64,000 nt of DNA from Bacteroidota bacterium. Lineage in GTDB: Bacteria; Bacteroidota; Bacteroidia; Chitinophagales; Chitinophagaceae. The stretch covers positions 1-64,000 of the forward strand of contig JAEZGI010000081.1 of assembly GCA_023416995.1 (NCBI GenBank), given 5' to 3'. The notes under the pieces are model-generated. The model was given only the letters and a program-made list of their open reading frames with translations, made no database searches and was not told where the DNA came from. Positions within the stretch are counted from its first letter, which is position 1. Each line of letters opens with the position of its first letter. Below are positions 34,195 to 43,001 of this stretch, one piece after another. The position numbers and the translations under genes were made by a program.

Positions 34195-35110
34195 AATTGT
34201 TGTGTTATTGGCGATGGTGTCCTTTGGCTGGCAGGCTGCCGCAACGGGCCAGGAACTGCAGGCAAGGATCAGTATAAATGCCCAGCAGGTGGGTTCACAA
34301 ACTGATCGAAAGATCTTTCAGACCCTTCAGAATGGGTTGACGAACTTCATGAACACGCGGAAGTGGACAAATGAAACTTATAAAACCAACGAAAAGATCG
34401 TTTGTAACTTCCTGATCAATGTCACGGAGGCGCTCCCAAATAACGTTTTCAAAGCTACTTTGACCGTCCAGGCGGCAAGACCTGTTTATAATACTACTTA
34501 CGAAACGCCGCTTATTAATTTCCAGGACGATGCTTATACGTTTAAGTATGTAGAATATCAGCCATTGGAATTCAATGAAAACCGGGTGAGCGGGTCTGAT
34601 CCGCTGGTGTCAAATCTCACCGCTACCCTGGCTTATTATGCATATATCATCCTGGGCCTCGATTATAACTCGTTTTCACTGAGAGGCGGTGATCCCCTTT
34701 TCCAAAAAGCACAGCTTATTGTTAACAATGCTCCGGAGGGACGTGATATTGCCGGATGGAAAGCTTTTGACGGCCTCCGTAACAGGTACTGGCTCATGGA
34801 GAATCTTACCAACAACAGGTACGCAATTGTACATGACGCTTTCTATAGTTATTACAGACTTGGAATGGACAAGTTGTATGAAAACGAGGGAGAAGGCAGA
34901 ACGGCTATTCTTAATACTATCGGGCAATTCAATACGCTCAACAACGATATTCCGAATACAATGATTGTCCAGTTTTTTTTCCAGGGCAAGGCTACTGAGC
35001 TGATCCGGATCTTTAAAAAAGGAGCCCCTGAAGAAAAACAAAAGGCGCAGGAAATGCTGGCAAGAATGGATATTACAAATTCAAACAGGTACAGGCAGGA
35101 ATTGAGATGA
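34187..35110 (+). CDS. porD: Type IX secretion protein PorD (DUF4835)
   Basis: 307 residues. Signal peptide to about residue 21. The mature protein matches the DUF4835 pattern: 'LQARISINAQQVGSQTDRKI', NETYKTNEKIVCNFLINVTE, YAYIILGLDYNSFSLRGGDP and the late 'EMLARMDITNSNRYRQEL'. PorD is reported as a component linked to T9SS in Bacteroidota. Overlaps coaBC at its start and the next lipoprotein gene at its stop. Confidence 0.88.
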   Translation: MYRIVVLLAMVSFGWQAAATGQELQARISINAQQVGSQTDRKIFQTLQNGLTNFMNTRKWTNETYKTNEKIVCNFLINVTEALPNNVFKATLTVQAARPVYNTTYETPLINFQDDAYTFKYVEYQPLEFNENRVSGSDPLVSNLTATLAYYAYIILGLDYNSFSLRGGDPLFQKAQLIVNNAPEGRDIAGWKAFDGLRNRYWLMENLTNNRYAIVHDAFYSYYRLGMDKLYENEGEGRTAILNTIGQFNTLNNDIPNTMIVQFFFQGKATELIRIFKKGAPEEKQKAQEMLARMDITNSNRYRQELR

Positions 35111-35487
35111 GATGTTTAATAGTGATATTGATGTTAATGGTTTTGGCCTGTACCGATAAAACCAGCGTTCCATCCGGCATAATAGGTAAGGAAAAAATGA
35201 CCGGTTTGATGCTGGATATGATTGTTGCCGATCGCTTTGCCGCACAGTTTTTGGTGAAAGATTCTGCTAAGACAAATGTAGAAACGGAGACTTTCCGTTT
35301 GTACAGCCAGGTATTCAGTATTCATAATGTATCCCGCGAAGAGTTTGTAAAGAGCTATAAATTTTATCTTAGTCGCCCCGACCTCAGCAAGGTTCTTTTT
35401 GATTCTGTTTCTGCCCGGGCCAACCGCGTTAAAGACGAGTCCTACCGGCCCAAAGAGCCTGCTACTGCCGATACATTGCGCAGGTAA
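35107..35487 (+). CDS. DUF4296 lipoprotein
   Basis: 126 residues. Lipoprotein signal ending VLAC (Cys15). The body (MTGLMLDMIVADRFAAQFLV; FSIHNVSREEFVKSYKFYLS) is the DUF4296 pattern, restricted to Bacteroidota. ATGA overlap with porD suggests a linked role at the cell envelope. Confidence 0.85.
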   Translation: MRCLIVILMLMVLACTDKTSVPSGIIGKEKMTGLMLDMIVADRFAAQFLVKDSAKTNVETETFRLYSQVFSIHNVSREEFVKSYKFYLSRPDLSKVLFDSVSARANRVKDESYRPKEPATADTLRR

Positions 35488-35547
35488 GCGCATTTATTTC
35501 TCTTCAAAATATTGTGTAGTTTCACGTTGATTGCTAATCTACGTGAT

Positions 35548-36243
35548 ATGAATAAAGTGTTTCCAAATGCACTGGCTGCTATCGAAGACATTACCGACGA
35601 TGCTACGCTTATGTTGGGAGGTTTCGGTCTTTGTGGTATTCCCGAAAATTTAATTACTGCCCTGGTCCATAAAAAGGTGAAGGGCCTTGTATGCATATCC
35701 AATAATGCTGGTGTAGACGATTTTGGGCTTGGCCTGCTGTTGAAGACGCGTCAGATCCGGAAGATGATCAGTTCGTATGTTGGCGAAAATGCTGAGTTTG
35801 AAAGACAGTTATTAAATAATGAACTCGAGGTAGACCTGGTTCCCCAGGGAACATTGGCGACGCGTATCCAGATGGCGGCTATGGGGATCCCGGCATTTTA
35901 CACACCTGCAGGGTTTGGTACAGAAGTGGCTGAAGGAAAGGAGACACGCGAATTTAATGGCAAGATGTATCTGATGGAGGCGGCGCTTCATGCCGACTTC
36001 TCGCTTGTGAAAGCGTGGAAGGGTGACCGTTATGGTAACCTCCTTTTCAGAAAAACGACGCGTAACTTTTCTGTGCCAATGGCAAAGGCCGCAAACATTA
36101 CCATAGCAGAAGTGGAGGAATTGGTTGAGCCTGGTGATATCGATCCTGATCATGTTCATGTGCCCGGGATTTATGTACATCGTGTGTTCCAGGGAACTGG
36201 TTATGAAAAAAGGATTGAGAAGCGTACGGTAAGAATGAAATAA
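35548..36243 (+). CDS. scoA: 3-oxoacid CoA-transferase subunit A
   Basis: 231 residues from ATG 35548. MNKVFPNALAAIEDITDDAT, MLGGFGLCGIPENLI and 'CISNNAGVDDFGLGLLLKTR' are typical of the alpha subunit of succinyl-CoA:acetoacetate CoA-transferase. It activates acetoacetate or a related oxoacid with CoA from succinyl-CoA. Subunit B follows 57 bp later. Confidence 0.93.
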   Translation: MNKVFPNALAAIEDITDDATLMLGGFGLCGIPENLITALVHKKVKGLVCISNNAGVDDFGLGLLLKTRQIRKMISSYVGENAEFERQLLNNELEVDLVPQGTLATRIQMAAMGIPAFYTPAGFGTEVAEGKETREFNGKMYLMEAALHADFSLVKAWKGDRYGNLLFRKTTRNFSVPMAKAANITIAEVEELVEPGDIDPDHVHVPGIYVHRVFQGTGYEKRIEKRTVRMK

Positions 36244-36300
36244 TTTTTGGGTGTTGCACCAGCATTCCACATGATGCTGCCAGTCAAACAAATGAAATCT

Positions 36301-36960
36301 ATGGCACTGGATAAATATTCTATAGCTAAAAGAATAGCGCGTGAACTTCGCGATGGGATGTATGTAAATCTCGGTATTGGTATCCCCACGCTTGTGGCGA
36401 ATTATATACCAGAGGGCATGTTTATTACTATCCAGTCTGAAAATGGTATGTTGGGTATGGGACCTTACCCGGAAGATGCCGCGATTGATGCCGATCTGAT
36501 AAATGCAGGTAAAGAAACGGTCACCTTGCTGCCTGGCGGATCTTATTTCGACAGTGCGGAAAGTTTTGGAATGATAAGGGCCGGTAAGGTGGATCTGACG
36601 GTATTGGGTGCAATGGAGGTTTCTGAAAACGGCGACATAGCTAACTGGAAGATACCCGGTAAGATGGTGAAGGGAATGGGCGGTGCGATGGATCTTGTGG
36701 CCAGTGCACGGAACATTATTGTTGCCATGATGCATACTAACCCTGCCGGGGAACCGAAATTGTTGTCTGTCTGTACGCTGCCATTAACAGGGGTGCGTTG
36801 TATAAAACGGATCGTAACTGATCTGGCGGTAATTGACGTGGTACCAGGAGAAGGTTTCAAACTGGTTGAGCGCGCACCAGGTGTGTCTGTAGAAGAAATC
36901 GTTGCGAAAACGAGGGGTAGATTAACTGTTCCGGGTGAAGTACCTGAGATGGTTTTTTAG
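36301..36960 (+). CDS. scoB: 3-oxoacid CoA-transferase subunit B
   Basis: 219 residues from ATG 36301 (MALDKYSIAKRIARELRDGM). The catalytic Glu is in QSENGMLGMGPYP, and YVNLGIGIPTLVANYIPEGM is also diagnostic. The ORF could begin at TTG 36247, but homologues begin as MALD. Forms the active heteromer with the preceding gene. Confidence 0.94.
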   Translation: MALDKYSIAKRIARELRDGMYVNLGIGIPTLVANYIPEGMFITIQSENGMLGMGPYPEDAAIDADLINAGKETVTLLPGGSYFDSAESFGMIRAGKVDLTVLGAMEVSENGDIANWKIPGKMVKGMGGAMDLVASARNIIVAMMHTNPAGEPKLLSVCTLPLTGVRCIKRIVTDLAVIDVVPGEGFKLVERAPGVSVEEIVAKTRGRLTVPGEVPEMVF

Positions 36961-37037
36961 ACCAGCGATAGATTAGAGCTTTATGACCGCGGATATTTAG
37001 CGGCGTTCGATGTAAGTAGCCACCCACTCTTCTTTTG

Positions 37038-37694
37038 CTAATCGATCAGGTTATTTTTTACTGCATAAAACACCAGGCCCGCGGTGTTTTTGGCCCCGAA
37101 TCTTTCCATGAGGCGATCTTTAATGGCTTCAACCGTGCGAGGGCTTACGTCGAGTTTTTGTGCAATTTCGTGCGCGGTGAATTCCATACAGATGTATTTG
37201 ATGACATCGCGTTCGCGGTCGCTGAGGGTAACTTCGCTTGTCAGCGTTGGCACTACTTTTTGCCGTGAGTGTGACTTTTTAAGCAGGATGCGGTTAACAA
37301 AGTTGTTGAGATAATATCCTTTCGTCATTACCTCCATGATAGCGGTTCTGATCTCTGAAGGGTCGGCGCTTTTGAGCAGGTATCCGTTTGCCCCGATTTC
37401 CATCATGTGGCTCACGAAACGTTCGTCTTCATACATGGTGAGCGCAATGATATGTATCTTAGGAAATTGTTTGGCTACGATTTTGGTGGTTTCTATGCCA
37501 TCCTTTTGCGGCATTCTGAGGTCCATCAGAATCACTTCAGGAAGTTCTTCTGCTGTAGGAAGATTGTTTAATAACTCCTGTCCATTTTCCGCTTCGAGTA
37601 CAAACTTAATATTGGTGTACGGCCGAAGCGAAAGAATAACTCCCTTCCTGAATATCTTATGATCATCTGCTATTGCTACCTTTATTGGACCCAT
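37038..37694 (-). CDS. NarL/LuxR-type response regulator (module 1)
   Basis: 218 residues from ATG 37694. Receiver domain with ADDHKIFRKG, phospho-acceptor Asp58 in LMDLRMPQKDG, and Thr/Lys switch positions in ALTMYED and LLKSADP. HTH domain: LSDRERDVIKYICMEFTAHE then IAQKLDVSPRTVEAIKDRLM. It is the last gene behind its kinase (94 bp) and faces scoB tail to tail. Confidence 0.92.
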   Translation of the reverse strand: MGPIKVAIADDHKIFRKGVILSLRPYTNIKFVLEAENGQELLNNLPTAEELPEVILMDLRMPQKDGIETTKIVAKQFPKIHIIALTMYEDERFVSHMMEIGANGYLLKSADPSEIRTAIMEVMTKGYYLNNFVNRILLKKSHSRQKVVPTLTSEVTLSDRERDVIKYICMEFTAHEIAQKLDVSPRTVEAIKDRLMERFGAKNTAGLVFYAVKNNLID

Positions 37695-37788
37695 AGAATA
37701 TGAATAATGGCGGCTAAAAATACACAAAAAACTCCGTCCTGATCTTTAACATCAAAAGACGATTGTTTATGTAAGTGTAAACCTTTAA

Positions 37789-38625
37789 TCATGCGCGAGA
37801 TAACTCTTCATCCGTTTTCGGGATTTCAATAGTCACCTTATAATAAGTTTGGGACATATCTTTTTCAAAATAGATCTGTCCATGTACGAGTTTCAGTCTG
37901 CTTTGTATGTTTTTCAAACCGAGGCCCACGTTACTTTTGTTGAGTTTTTCAAAATCGGCCTGGGTGATTCCTCTTCCGTCATGGTGCAGCCGGATATATA
38001 AATTGGGGCCGTTGAGATTTTGTGTAAGATGTATAAAACTGGCGTTGCTGTGTTTGAGGATATTATTGATTAATTCTTGTATCACTCTGAAAATAATCAG
38101 TTCCTGGTCGGCCTGGAGTCTTTCGCGGTAATCGTGAAAACGGCAACTTGCGTTCATACTACCTGAACCGCTGATCTTTTGAAACAGGTCATTTACGGCC
38201 GATTCGAGTCCAAAGTTTTTAAGCGTTGGAGGCATGAGGCTATGCGAGATGTTCCTGATCAGTTGGATCGTGTCGTCAATGATTTGTTTGGCGTTATAAA
38301 TGCTTTGAAGTTGTGCGGTTTTGTCGAGGTTGACAAGATTTTCATTGAGATACAGGCGTGCTGTTGCAAGGAGTGGGCCGGCGTCGTCATGCAGGTCGGC
38401 CGCTATTCTTTGTCTTTCTTCTTCCTGGAGGCGGATGGATGCGTTGAGCAGCATTTTCTGCTGTTCCTGTTCCATGAGCTGCAGTTTTGTCTGGTATCGG
38501 ATAACCTTCCGCTGGTGGAATATAATAAATACAATAAGTCCAATGGTCAGCGCCAGCATACCTACGGTGCCAAAAAACAGTACGGTTGATATGGAGTTAG
38601 CAGCCTGGGTTTCTAAAAAGATCAT
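37789..38625 (-). CDS. Sensor histidine kinase, HisKA_3/NarX type (module 1)
   Basis: 278 residues. One membrane helix at about 12-37, a short coiled coil, then the phospho-acceptor box EERQRIAADLHDDAGPLLAT (His79) and a C-terminal ATPase domain (ELINNILKHSNASF, HHDGRGITQADFEK, GLGLKNIQSRLKLVHGQI). There is no extracytoplasmic sensor domain, so input probably comes through the membrane protein encoded just upstream. It partners the regulator at 37038. Confidence 0.92.
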   Translation of the reverse strand: MIFLETQAANSISTVLFFGTVGMLALTIGLIVFIIFHQRKVIRYQTKLQLMEQEQQKMLLNASIRLQEEERQRIAADLHDDAGPLLATARLYLNENLVNLDKTAQLQSIYNAKQIIDDTIQLIRNISHSLMPPTLKNFGLESAVNDLFQKISGSGSMNASCRFHDYRERLQADQELIIFRVIQELINNILKHSNASFIHLTQNLNGPNLYIRLHHDGRGITQADFEKLNKSNVGLGLKNIQSRLKLVHGQIYFEKDMSQTYYKVTIEIPKTDEELSRA

Positions 38626-38649
38626 TGGATATGGACCGTGTATTTGAGG

Positions 38650-39303
38650 TTAAAATGTTGAATAATGTCGCTTGGCGAGCGAATCGGACTCTTTTTCGTC
38701 ATTAATAACGAACGCAATTGCAAAAATGATATTTTTCAGGATGTTAGATACAAGATTTATGTCCCAAAACTTTGAAATGGTAGAGAGCGAAGCAATTGAG
38801 GCCTGTAAGAACAGAAAAAAACCGAGAGAAATATAGATCATTATGCCGAGAACAATCCAGAAATCGGTTTTTGTATAAATAAGCGAGGTTGGTGGACCGG
38901 AAATTTGCTCAAAAAAGTAAAAAAGACAGAATATTAGTACTAAAATCCCTTCAATGATAATCGGCAGGCTGTCATAATGTGCGATTGATGGGGCAAACAA
39001 ATAATTAAGGGCACTGAATATAACAAAAGTAACCATGCAAAATACAATAATGCTTCTTCGCAGGCGGCCCGTGATGACTCGCAAAAAGATCCATGAAAAT
39101 ATGAGAAACTCGACAACTGTAAATAAACTTCCTACAAACCTGTAAAGTCCCTCCAGGCCAGGAGCGTCATAGAGATAGAAAAAGTTTAGGTTGTCATTCG
39201 CTGAGGAATACAAAATGTAAACGAACAAAACCCTTAGAGTCACATCTTTCTTCTTTTTATTGAAAAAAAGATATGACACTAAGGGCAATGTTACCGAGGA
39301 CAA
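38650..39303 (-). CDS. Multi-pass membrane protein (module 1), probable sensor partner
   Basis: About 217 residues with six hydrophobic segments, e.g. 'LFTVVEFLIFSWIFLRVITG', IIIEGILVLIFCLFYFFEQI and FWIVLGIMIYISLGFFLFLQ. It resembles the protein at 42303 in spacing and in the TVxEF, CLxYFxE and FWxxxGxxIY stretches. Called from TTG 39303; the frame stays open upstream to about 39390 with plausible sequence (LWQFNIFDPKSN) but no ATG, so the start is uncertain. It precedes the kinase by 24 bp. Confidence 0.75.
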   Translation of the reverse strand: MSSVTLPLVSYLFFNKKKKDVTLRVLFVYILYSSANDNLNFFYLYDAPGLEGLYRFVGSLFTVVEFLIFSWIFLRVITGRLRRSIIVFCMVTFVIFSALNYLFAPSIAHYDSLPIIIEGILVLIFCLFYFFEQISGPPTSLIYTKTDFWIVLGIMIYISLGFFLFLQASIASLSTISKFWDINLVSNILKNIIFAIAFVINDEKESDSLAKRHYSTF

Positions 39304-39390
39304 ACTTATATATTCGGTTGTAGCAGCTATAGTATTTGATTTGGGGTCAAATATATTAAACTGCCATAACTTAACGGTATGTTTTAAATT

Positions 39391-39786
39391 TTAATCGATT
39401 GTCCAGCCCCAGTCAGTGCTGTCTGAGTCAGCTAAACCACCGGGTCTTCCTGGTTTAATTCTGTCAGCAACTATACCTGGGCGAGATTCGTATAACCCAT
39501 TTTCACCAACGACAGTGTAGGCTAACAATGGTTGGCTATTTTTGTCCATACCAACGAGAACAAGTGTGTTCTCTCCTTGCTTATTGATAGCATTATAAAC
39601 CTTAAGCCCGGAACAAAGCGGTTGATTTAAAATTTGTTCAAGAATTACTCTACCAATCTCGTATCCCGCAATTTCGCTCGGATGCGCTAGTTGGAAATTC
39701 TGAATCATTTCTTGTCCGAGTTCTTTACCAATTTCTTGGCCAATATTAGCGGCATCAATTCGTTCAAACGTAAGATTTTTCTGCAT
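39391..39786 (-). CDS. Uncharacterised small protein, family also at 43993
   Basis: 131 residues, no signal or membrane segment. Core: NIGQEIGKELGQEMIQNF, then EIGRVILEQILNQPLCSGLK, NTLVLVGMD and GIVADRIKPG. The same pattern (IGxxIGxELG, IGxxIxExxLxQPxCxG, TLVxxGxD, DRxK) recurs in the 112-residue protein at 43993. A Trp-containing tail of about 20 residues is extra here. No function known to me; one central Cys is shared. It lies 87 bp upstream of the module 1 membrane protein on the same strand. Confidence 0.75.
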   Translation of the reverse strand: MQKNLTFERIDAANIGQEIGKELGQEMIQNFQLAHPSEIAGYEIGRVILEQILNQPLCSGLKVYNAINKQGENTLVLVGMDKNSQPLLAYTVVGENGLYESRPGIVADRIKPGRPGGLADSDSTDWGWTID

Positions 39787-39944
39787 AATGTAAGTTTTTG
39801 AGGTTTAGTAGACGTGTGAAAGAACAGCAAAAAAAAAATCTGGCCAACAGGTTGAACTACTACGAGAAACTGTTACTTTGCCTGGAAGTTAGGCTGGATG
39901 GGAGTTTTCGGGGAAAATCTTGATGAAATACGTTCTAATTTGAA

Positions 39945-39976
39945 GTAAAAATACAATTACGATACCGTATTTTTAC
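39945..39976. promoter_or_regulatory. Inverted repeat GTAAAAATAC/GTATTTTTAC
   Basis: GTAAAAATAC (39945-39954) and GTATTTTTAC (39967-39976) are perfect 10-bp complements 12 bp apart. Half-site centres are about two helical turns apart, which suits a dimeric regulator. It lies 159 bp upstream of the small-protein gene. Confidence 0.45.
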
Positions 39977-40083
39977 TATTTCCACTTCCGGCTTTTACTA
40001 GCGTTTATACTAATGCGGTTGACTTTGGACCGTGAGATCCAAGATCACATCGGGTGACTCGATTGTTTTAACAAGAATTTCTG

Positions 40084-40093
40084 TAGAATTCTA
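40084..40093. promoter_or_regulatory. Palindrome TAGAATTCTA
   Basis: Perfect 10-bp palindrome directly before a TTTG (40095-40098), upstream of the regulator at 40219. Possible operator; chance occurrence is also possible. Confidence 0.3.
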
Positions 40094-40218
40094 TTTTGAG
40101 TAGTATAAATGTATATCTTGTCATAAGTGCTTAGAGGTCAATGCTAACCTAATGGGCAACTATTGGTATAAATGCGTATCTGTAAAAAACCTATAATCCA
40201 TAAATTCTCTAAACCACG

Positions 40219-40878
40219 ATGAGTTCTGAACTAGTAATCAAGGTATCTATCGCGGACGATCATAAGATTTTTCGGGATGGTATTAAGATGGCATTAAAAG
40301 GAAAGGATTATCTAAAGATCCTCTGGGAAGCAGAGGATGGGAGAGATCTAATGCACAAGATGTTGCTGAAAAAGCCGGATGTGCTTTTAATGGATATCCG
40401 GATGCCAGAAGTTGATGGTGTCAACGCAATTGGTATGCTTAGGAAGGAATATGATGATGTTAAGATTATCGTGCTTACCATGTATGATGACCAGGAGATG
40501 ATTACAAAAATGATGGAGATGGGGGCAAATGCCTACCTGACAAAGACTTCAGACCCGGAAGAAATCTATCAGGCGATCCTGGCTTGTATGAACGACGATT
40601 TTTACTTTAATGAGTTAGTTAATAAGGCCGTATTATCGAAACTGCAGACAAAGAGGCAAGTTCGTCAGTTTTACCCCAACCCAGTTAAATTTTCTGATAA
40701 AGAAATTCGAATATTAAAATTATTAGCCGAGGATAAAACAACCGAAGAGATATCTAAAGAAGTGTTTCTCAGTCCAAGAACCGTGGAAACAATTAGGCAG
40801 AACATGAAGTCCAAAGTCGGTGCTAAAACTATAGCTGGGCTGATCATGTACGGTATGCGGAATAAACTAATTGACTAA
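40219..40878 (+). CDS. NarL/LuxR-type response regulator without adjacent kinase
   Basis: 219 residues. IADDHKIFRDGIKMAL, Asp59 in LLMDIRMPEVDG, TMYDDQEM and LTKTSDP; HTH 'LAEDKTTEEISKEVFLSPRT' then VETIRQNMKSKVGAKT. Closest in this window to the regulator at 45182 (shared NELVNKA, KTTxEI, GAKTIAGL-like stretches). It is convergent with the module 2 regulator: both stop codons overlap in CTAAAAAG around 40875-40878. Confidence 0.92.
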   Translation: MSSELVIKVSIADDHKIFRDGIKMALKGKDYLKILWEAEDGRDLMHKMLLKKPDVLLMDIRMPEVDGVNAIGMLRKEYDDVKIIVLTMYDDQEMITKMMEMGANAYLTKTSDPEEIYQAILACMNDDFYFNELVNKAVLSKLQTKRQVRQFYPNPVKFSDKEIRILKLLAEDKTTEEISKEVFLSPRTVETIRQNMKSKVGAKTIAGLIMYGMRNKLID

Positions 40879-41537
40879 AAAGTCGCAACACCATGCTTCA
40901 TCGCATACATTACTAACCCTACACGAGATTTCACGTCAAGTTTCGTAAAAAGATTATCTCTGAGGTTATCTACTGCCCTTGGGTTCAATTTCATCAGCTG
41001 TGCAATTTCTTTGTAGGTCATTTCTGAGGCGCACACCTTCAAAAATTGTAGTTCTATTTCATTTAGAACTGCTTTTTGCATGGCCGAAGACTCTTTACCT
41101 TTCCGAAAAAGATTAACTAGTTTTCCCGTTGCGTTATGCGAATAGTAATAACCTTCTTCAGCTACAGACTTTATCGCAAATCTCAACTCTGACGGATGGA
41201 TATCTTTTTTCAAAAAGCCCTTTACACCAACTTGTAGCAACCGTATTAACGCCAGATCTGAATCATACATGGTGAGCATTAAAATTTCGATCTCTGGATA
41301 ATTATCACGAAGCCATTTCGCTGTATCATAGCCGTTTTTTTCAGGCATGTTCAAATCCAAAATTACTACTTTAGGAACCTTGCCGCTTTTGATTTCTTCT
41401 ATCAGCTCGTTACCATTGCTAGCTTGAATTATGACCTTAAAATCGCCGAAATTGTTTATCAACGTGGCCAGGGCATTACGTAGCAATACATGATCATCCG
41501 CGAGGGCAACCGTGATGGTCTCAGGAGTGTTTGTCAT
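40875..41537 (-). CDS. NarL/LuxR-type response regulator (module 2)
   Basis: 220 residues. ADDHVLLRNALATL, Asp61 in VVILDLNMPEKNG, LTMYDSD, FLKKDIHPSE; HTH ASEMTYKEIAQLMKLNPRAV then DNLRDNLFTKLDVKS. More diverged from the other three regulators (RAVDNLR in place of RTVExIR). Its start overlaps the kinase gene by 17 bp. Confidence 0.92.
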   Translation of the reverse strand: MTNTPETITVALADDHVLLRNALATLINNFGDFKVIIQASNGNELIEEIKSGKVPKVVILDLNMPEKNGYDTAKWLRDNYPEIEILMLTMYDSDLALIRLLQVGVKGFLKKDIHPSELRFAIKSVAEEGYYYSHNATGKLVNLFRKGKESSAMQKAVLNEIELQFLKVCASEMTYKEIAQLMKLNPRAVDNLRDNLFTKLDVKSRVGLVMYAMKHGVATF

Positions 41538-42333
41538 ACAAATTTTCTATTGGTAGGTTAATAAATATACGCGTCCCTTTACCAGGCGCACTGATTATTT
41601 GCGCCTCGGCGTTAATCAAGGAAGCTCTTTTTCTAATGTTTTTAAGCCCGCAACTGTTCACTCTAAACTTTGAGGTAGTTGTTTCATCAAATCCCTTCCC
41701 GTCGTCTACGATAGCCAGGAATAGGTTTCGCTTCGAATATTTCAGATTCACCTGCACGACTTTTGCATCAGCGTGTTTAATGGTGTTATTAATTGCTTCT
41801 TGAAATATTCTAAATAATATTATCTCTATGCGGGAATCTAAATAGTATTGGTCTCCCTCAACAATGAACTTAATCTCACAAGCTAAATTTCGTTTTATGC
41901 GCGATATTTCATTTTGTATTGACACGCAAAGCCCTTGGTTAAGGATTATTTCAGCATTAAAACTTTTTGAAAGGTCACTCAAATCGTAAATCGCTTTTGA
42001 TATCAGTTCCTGAGAGTTAGTAAGGAGGCCATCGGTGATATTCAGCTGCTTAGCATTTAGACAGTTGAGGTTTAGCTTTGCTAATGTCAATGATAAACCA
42101 ATGTTGTCATGAATTTCTTGGGAGATGTTCAAAAATGTACTTTCTTGAATCTCGAGTTGAGCTGTCAGTAAGCTCTTATCATATTCTAACTTTATCTGGT
42201 CTAGATCTTTCAAATAGATAGCTTTTCGTTTTTGATAGAAAAACACAATTGAAACTATGAATCCAGCTAACATCAAGATGAGCAGGGTGGTAAAAACAGT
42301 AACTATGACAATTTTACTTGCGGGGTCTTGCAT
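41521..42333 (-). CDS. Sensor histidine kinase, HisKA_3/NarX type (module 2)
   Basis: 270 residues. Membrane helix at about 8-33; phospho-acceptor box TFLNISQEIHDNIGLSLTLA (His75); ATPase domain with FQEAINNTIKHADA, VDDGKGFDE and SCGLKNIRKRASLINAEAQI, PGKGTRIFI. Like module 1 it has no periplasmic sensor. It overlaps the membrane protein gene by 31 bp and the regulator by 17 bp, so the three are translated as a tight unit. Confidence 0.92.
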   Translation of the reverse strand: MQDPASKIVIVTVFTTLLILMLAGFIVSIVFFYQKRKAIYLKDLDQIKLEYDKSLLTAQLEIQESTFLNISQEIHDNIGLSLTLAKLNLNCLNAKQLNITDGLLTNSQELISKAIYDLSDLSKSFNAEIILNQGLCVSIQNEISRIKRNLACEIKFIVEGDQYYLDSRIEIILFRIFQEAINNTIKHADAKVVQVNLKYSKRNLFLAIVDDGKGFDETTTSKFRVNSCGLKNIRKRASLINAEAQIISAPGKGTRIFINLPIENLYDKHS

Positions 42334-43001
42334 AACACTGATTTAATAATAAATATATACAATGTGCTAGATGCAATATAATTCGGTATAGCAAGGCTAT
42401 CGTAGTCATACCACTGACTTTCGCTCACGTATTGAAGGATCAAAAAATTAGGAATCATACATACAGAATAAATAAGCACTCCAGTAGCGAACCAAAAGAG
42501 AGGTTCATTTGTCAGGTTTCGAGTAGGGAGCTCAATAAACAGCTCATAAAAATACAAGAGGCAGAAAGACACGATAAAGAATGCTTCGATGATCGACAGG
42601 AGATATGGGAATTCATACCATCTGTTTAAACTCCACCAGTATAATATGCTCATTGATGGAAAAATCACTGTTGCGATTTTTGAGAGTTTTAAAGCAACTT
42701 TAGTACGTAATGTCTCTGAGAAAATAAGATTGAAAAGGCAGAATTCTGCTACGGTAAAGAAATTGGCTGATATAGCATCAACCGCTTTTAAGCTAAGGGG
42801 GTAGCCGAGTGCATGGTATATCCACGATATCATTCCTTGCGCTACCACACAAGAAAGGTAAATCAGAAACAACACATTGATTCTATTCTTGTGGCCTCGG
42901 TTGATGCGATATATGCACAAACTCAATGCTATAACCGCGCAGATTACCATTATAACCGCGAATTCATAATACCCGAAACTTGCATCTACGTTCTCATTCA
43001 T
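42303..43001 (-). CDS. Multi-pass membrane protein (module 2), probable sensor partner
   Basis: 232 residues, seven hydrophobic segments: about 12-29, 43-62, 75-97, 105-123, 134-155, 168-190 and 207-225. 'FFTVAEFCLFNLIFSETLRT', IIEAFFIVSFCLLYFYELFI and FWFATGVLIYSVCMIPNFLI align with the module 1 protein. No known domain. TATATTTG on the minus strand (43024-43031) resembles a -7 element 22 bp before its start, but the -33 spacing does not fit. Confidence 0.8.
   Translation of the reverse strand: MNENVDASFGYYEFAVIMVICAVIALSLCIYRINRGHKNRINVLFLIYLSCVVAQGMISWIYHALGYPLSLKAVDAISANFFTVAEFCLFNLIFSETLRTKVALKLSKIATVIFPSMSILYWWSLNRWYEFPYLLSIIEAFFIVSFCLLYFYELFIELPTRNLTNEPLFWFATGVLIYSVCMIPNFLILQYVSESQWYDYDSLAIPNYIASSTLYIFIIKSVLCKTPQVKLS

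Larger units (their letters stand above)
39787..40218. other. 432-bp divergent intergenic region with palindromes
   Basis: No ORF or RNA gene seen. It separates the small-protein gene (minus) from an orphan regulator (plus) and contains two symmetric elements, listed separately, that could be operators. Confidence 0.5.

Noticed and set aside
35812..36735. 307-codon minus-strand ORF across scoA and scoB
   Set aside because: It is antisense to both CoA-transferase genes and its translation is rich in His and Cys without any family pattern.
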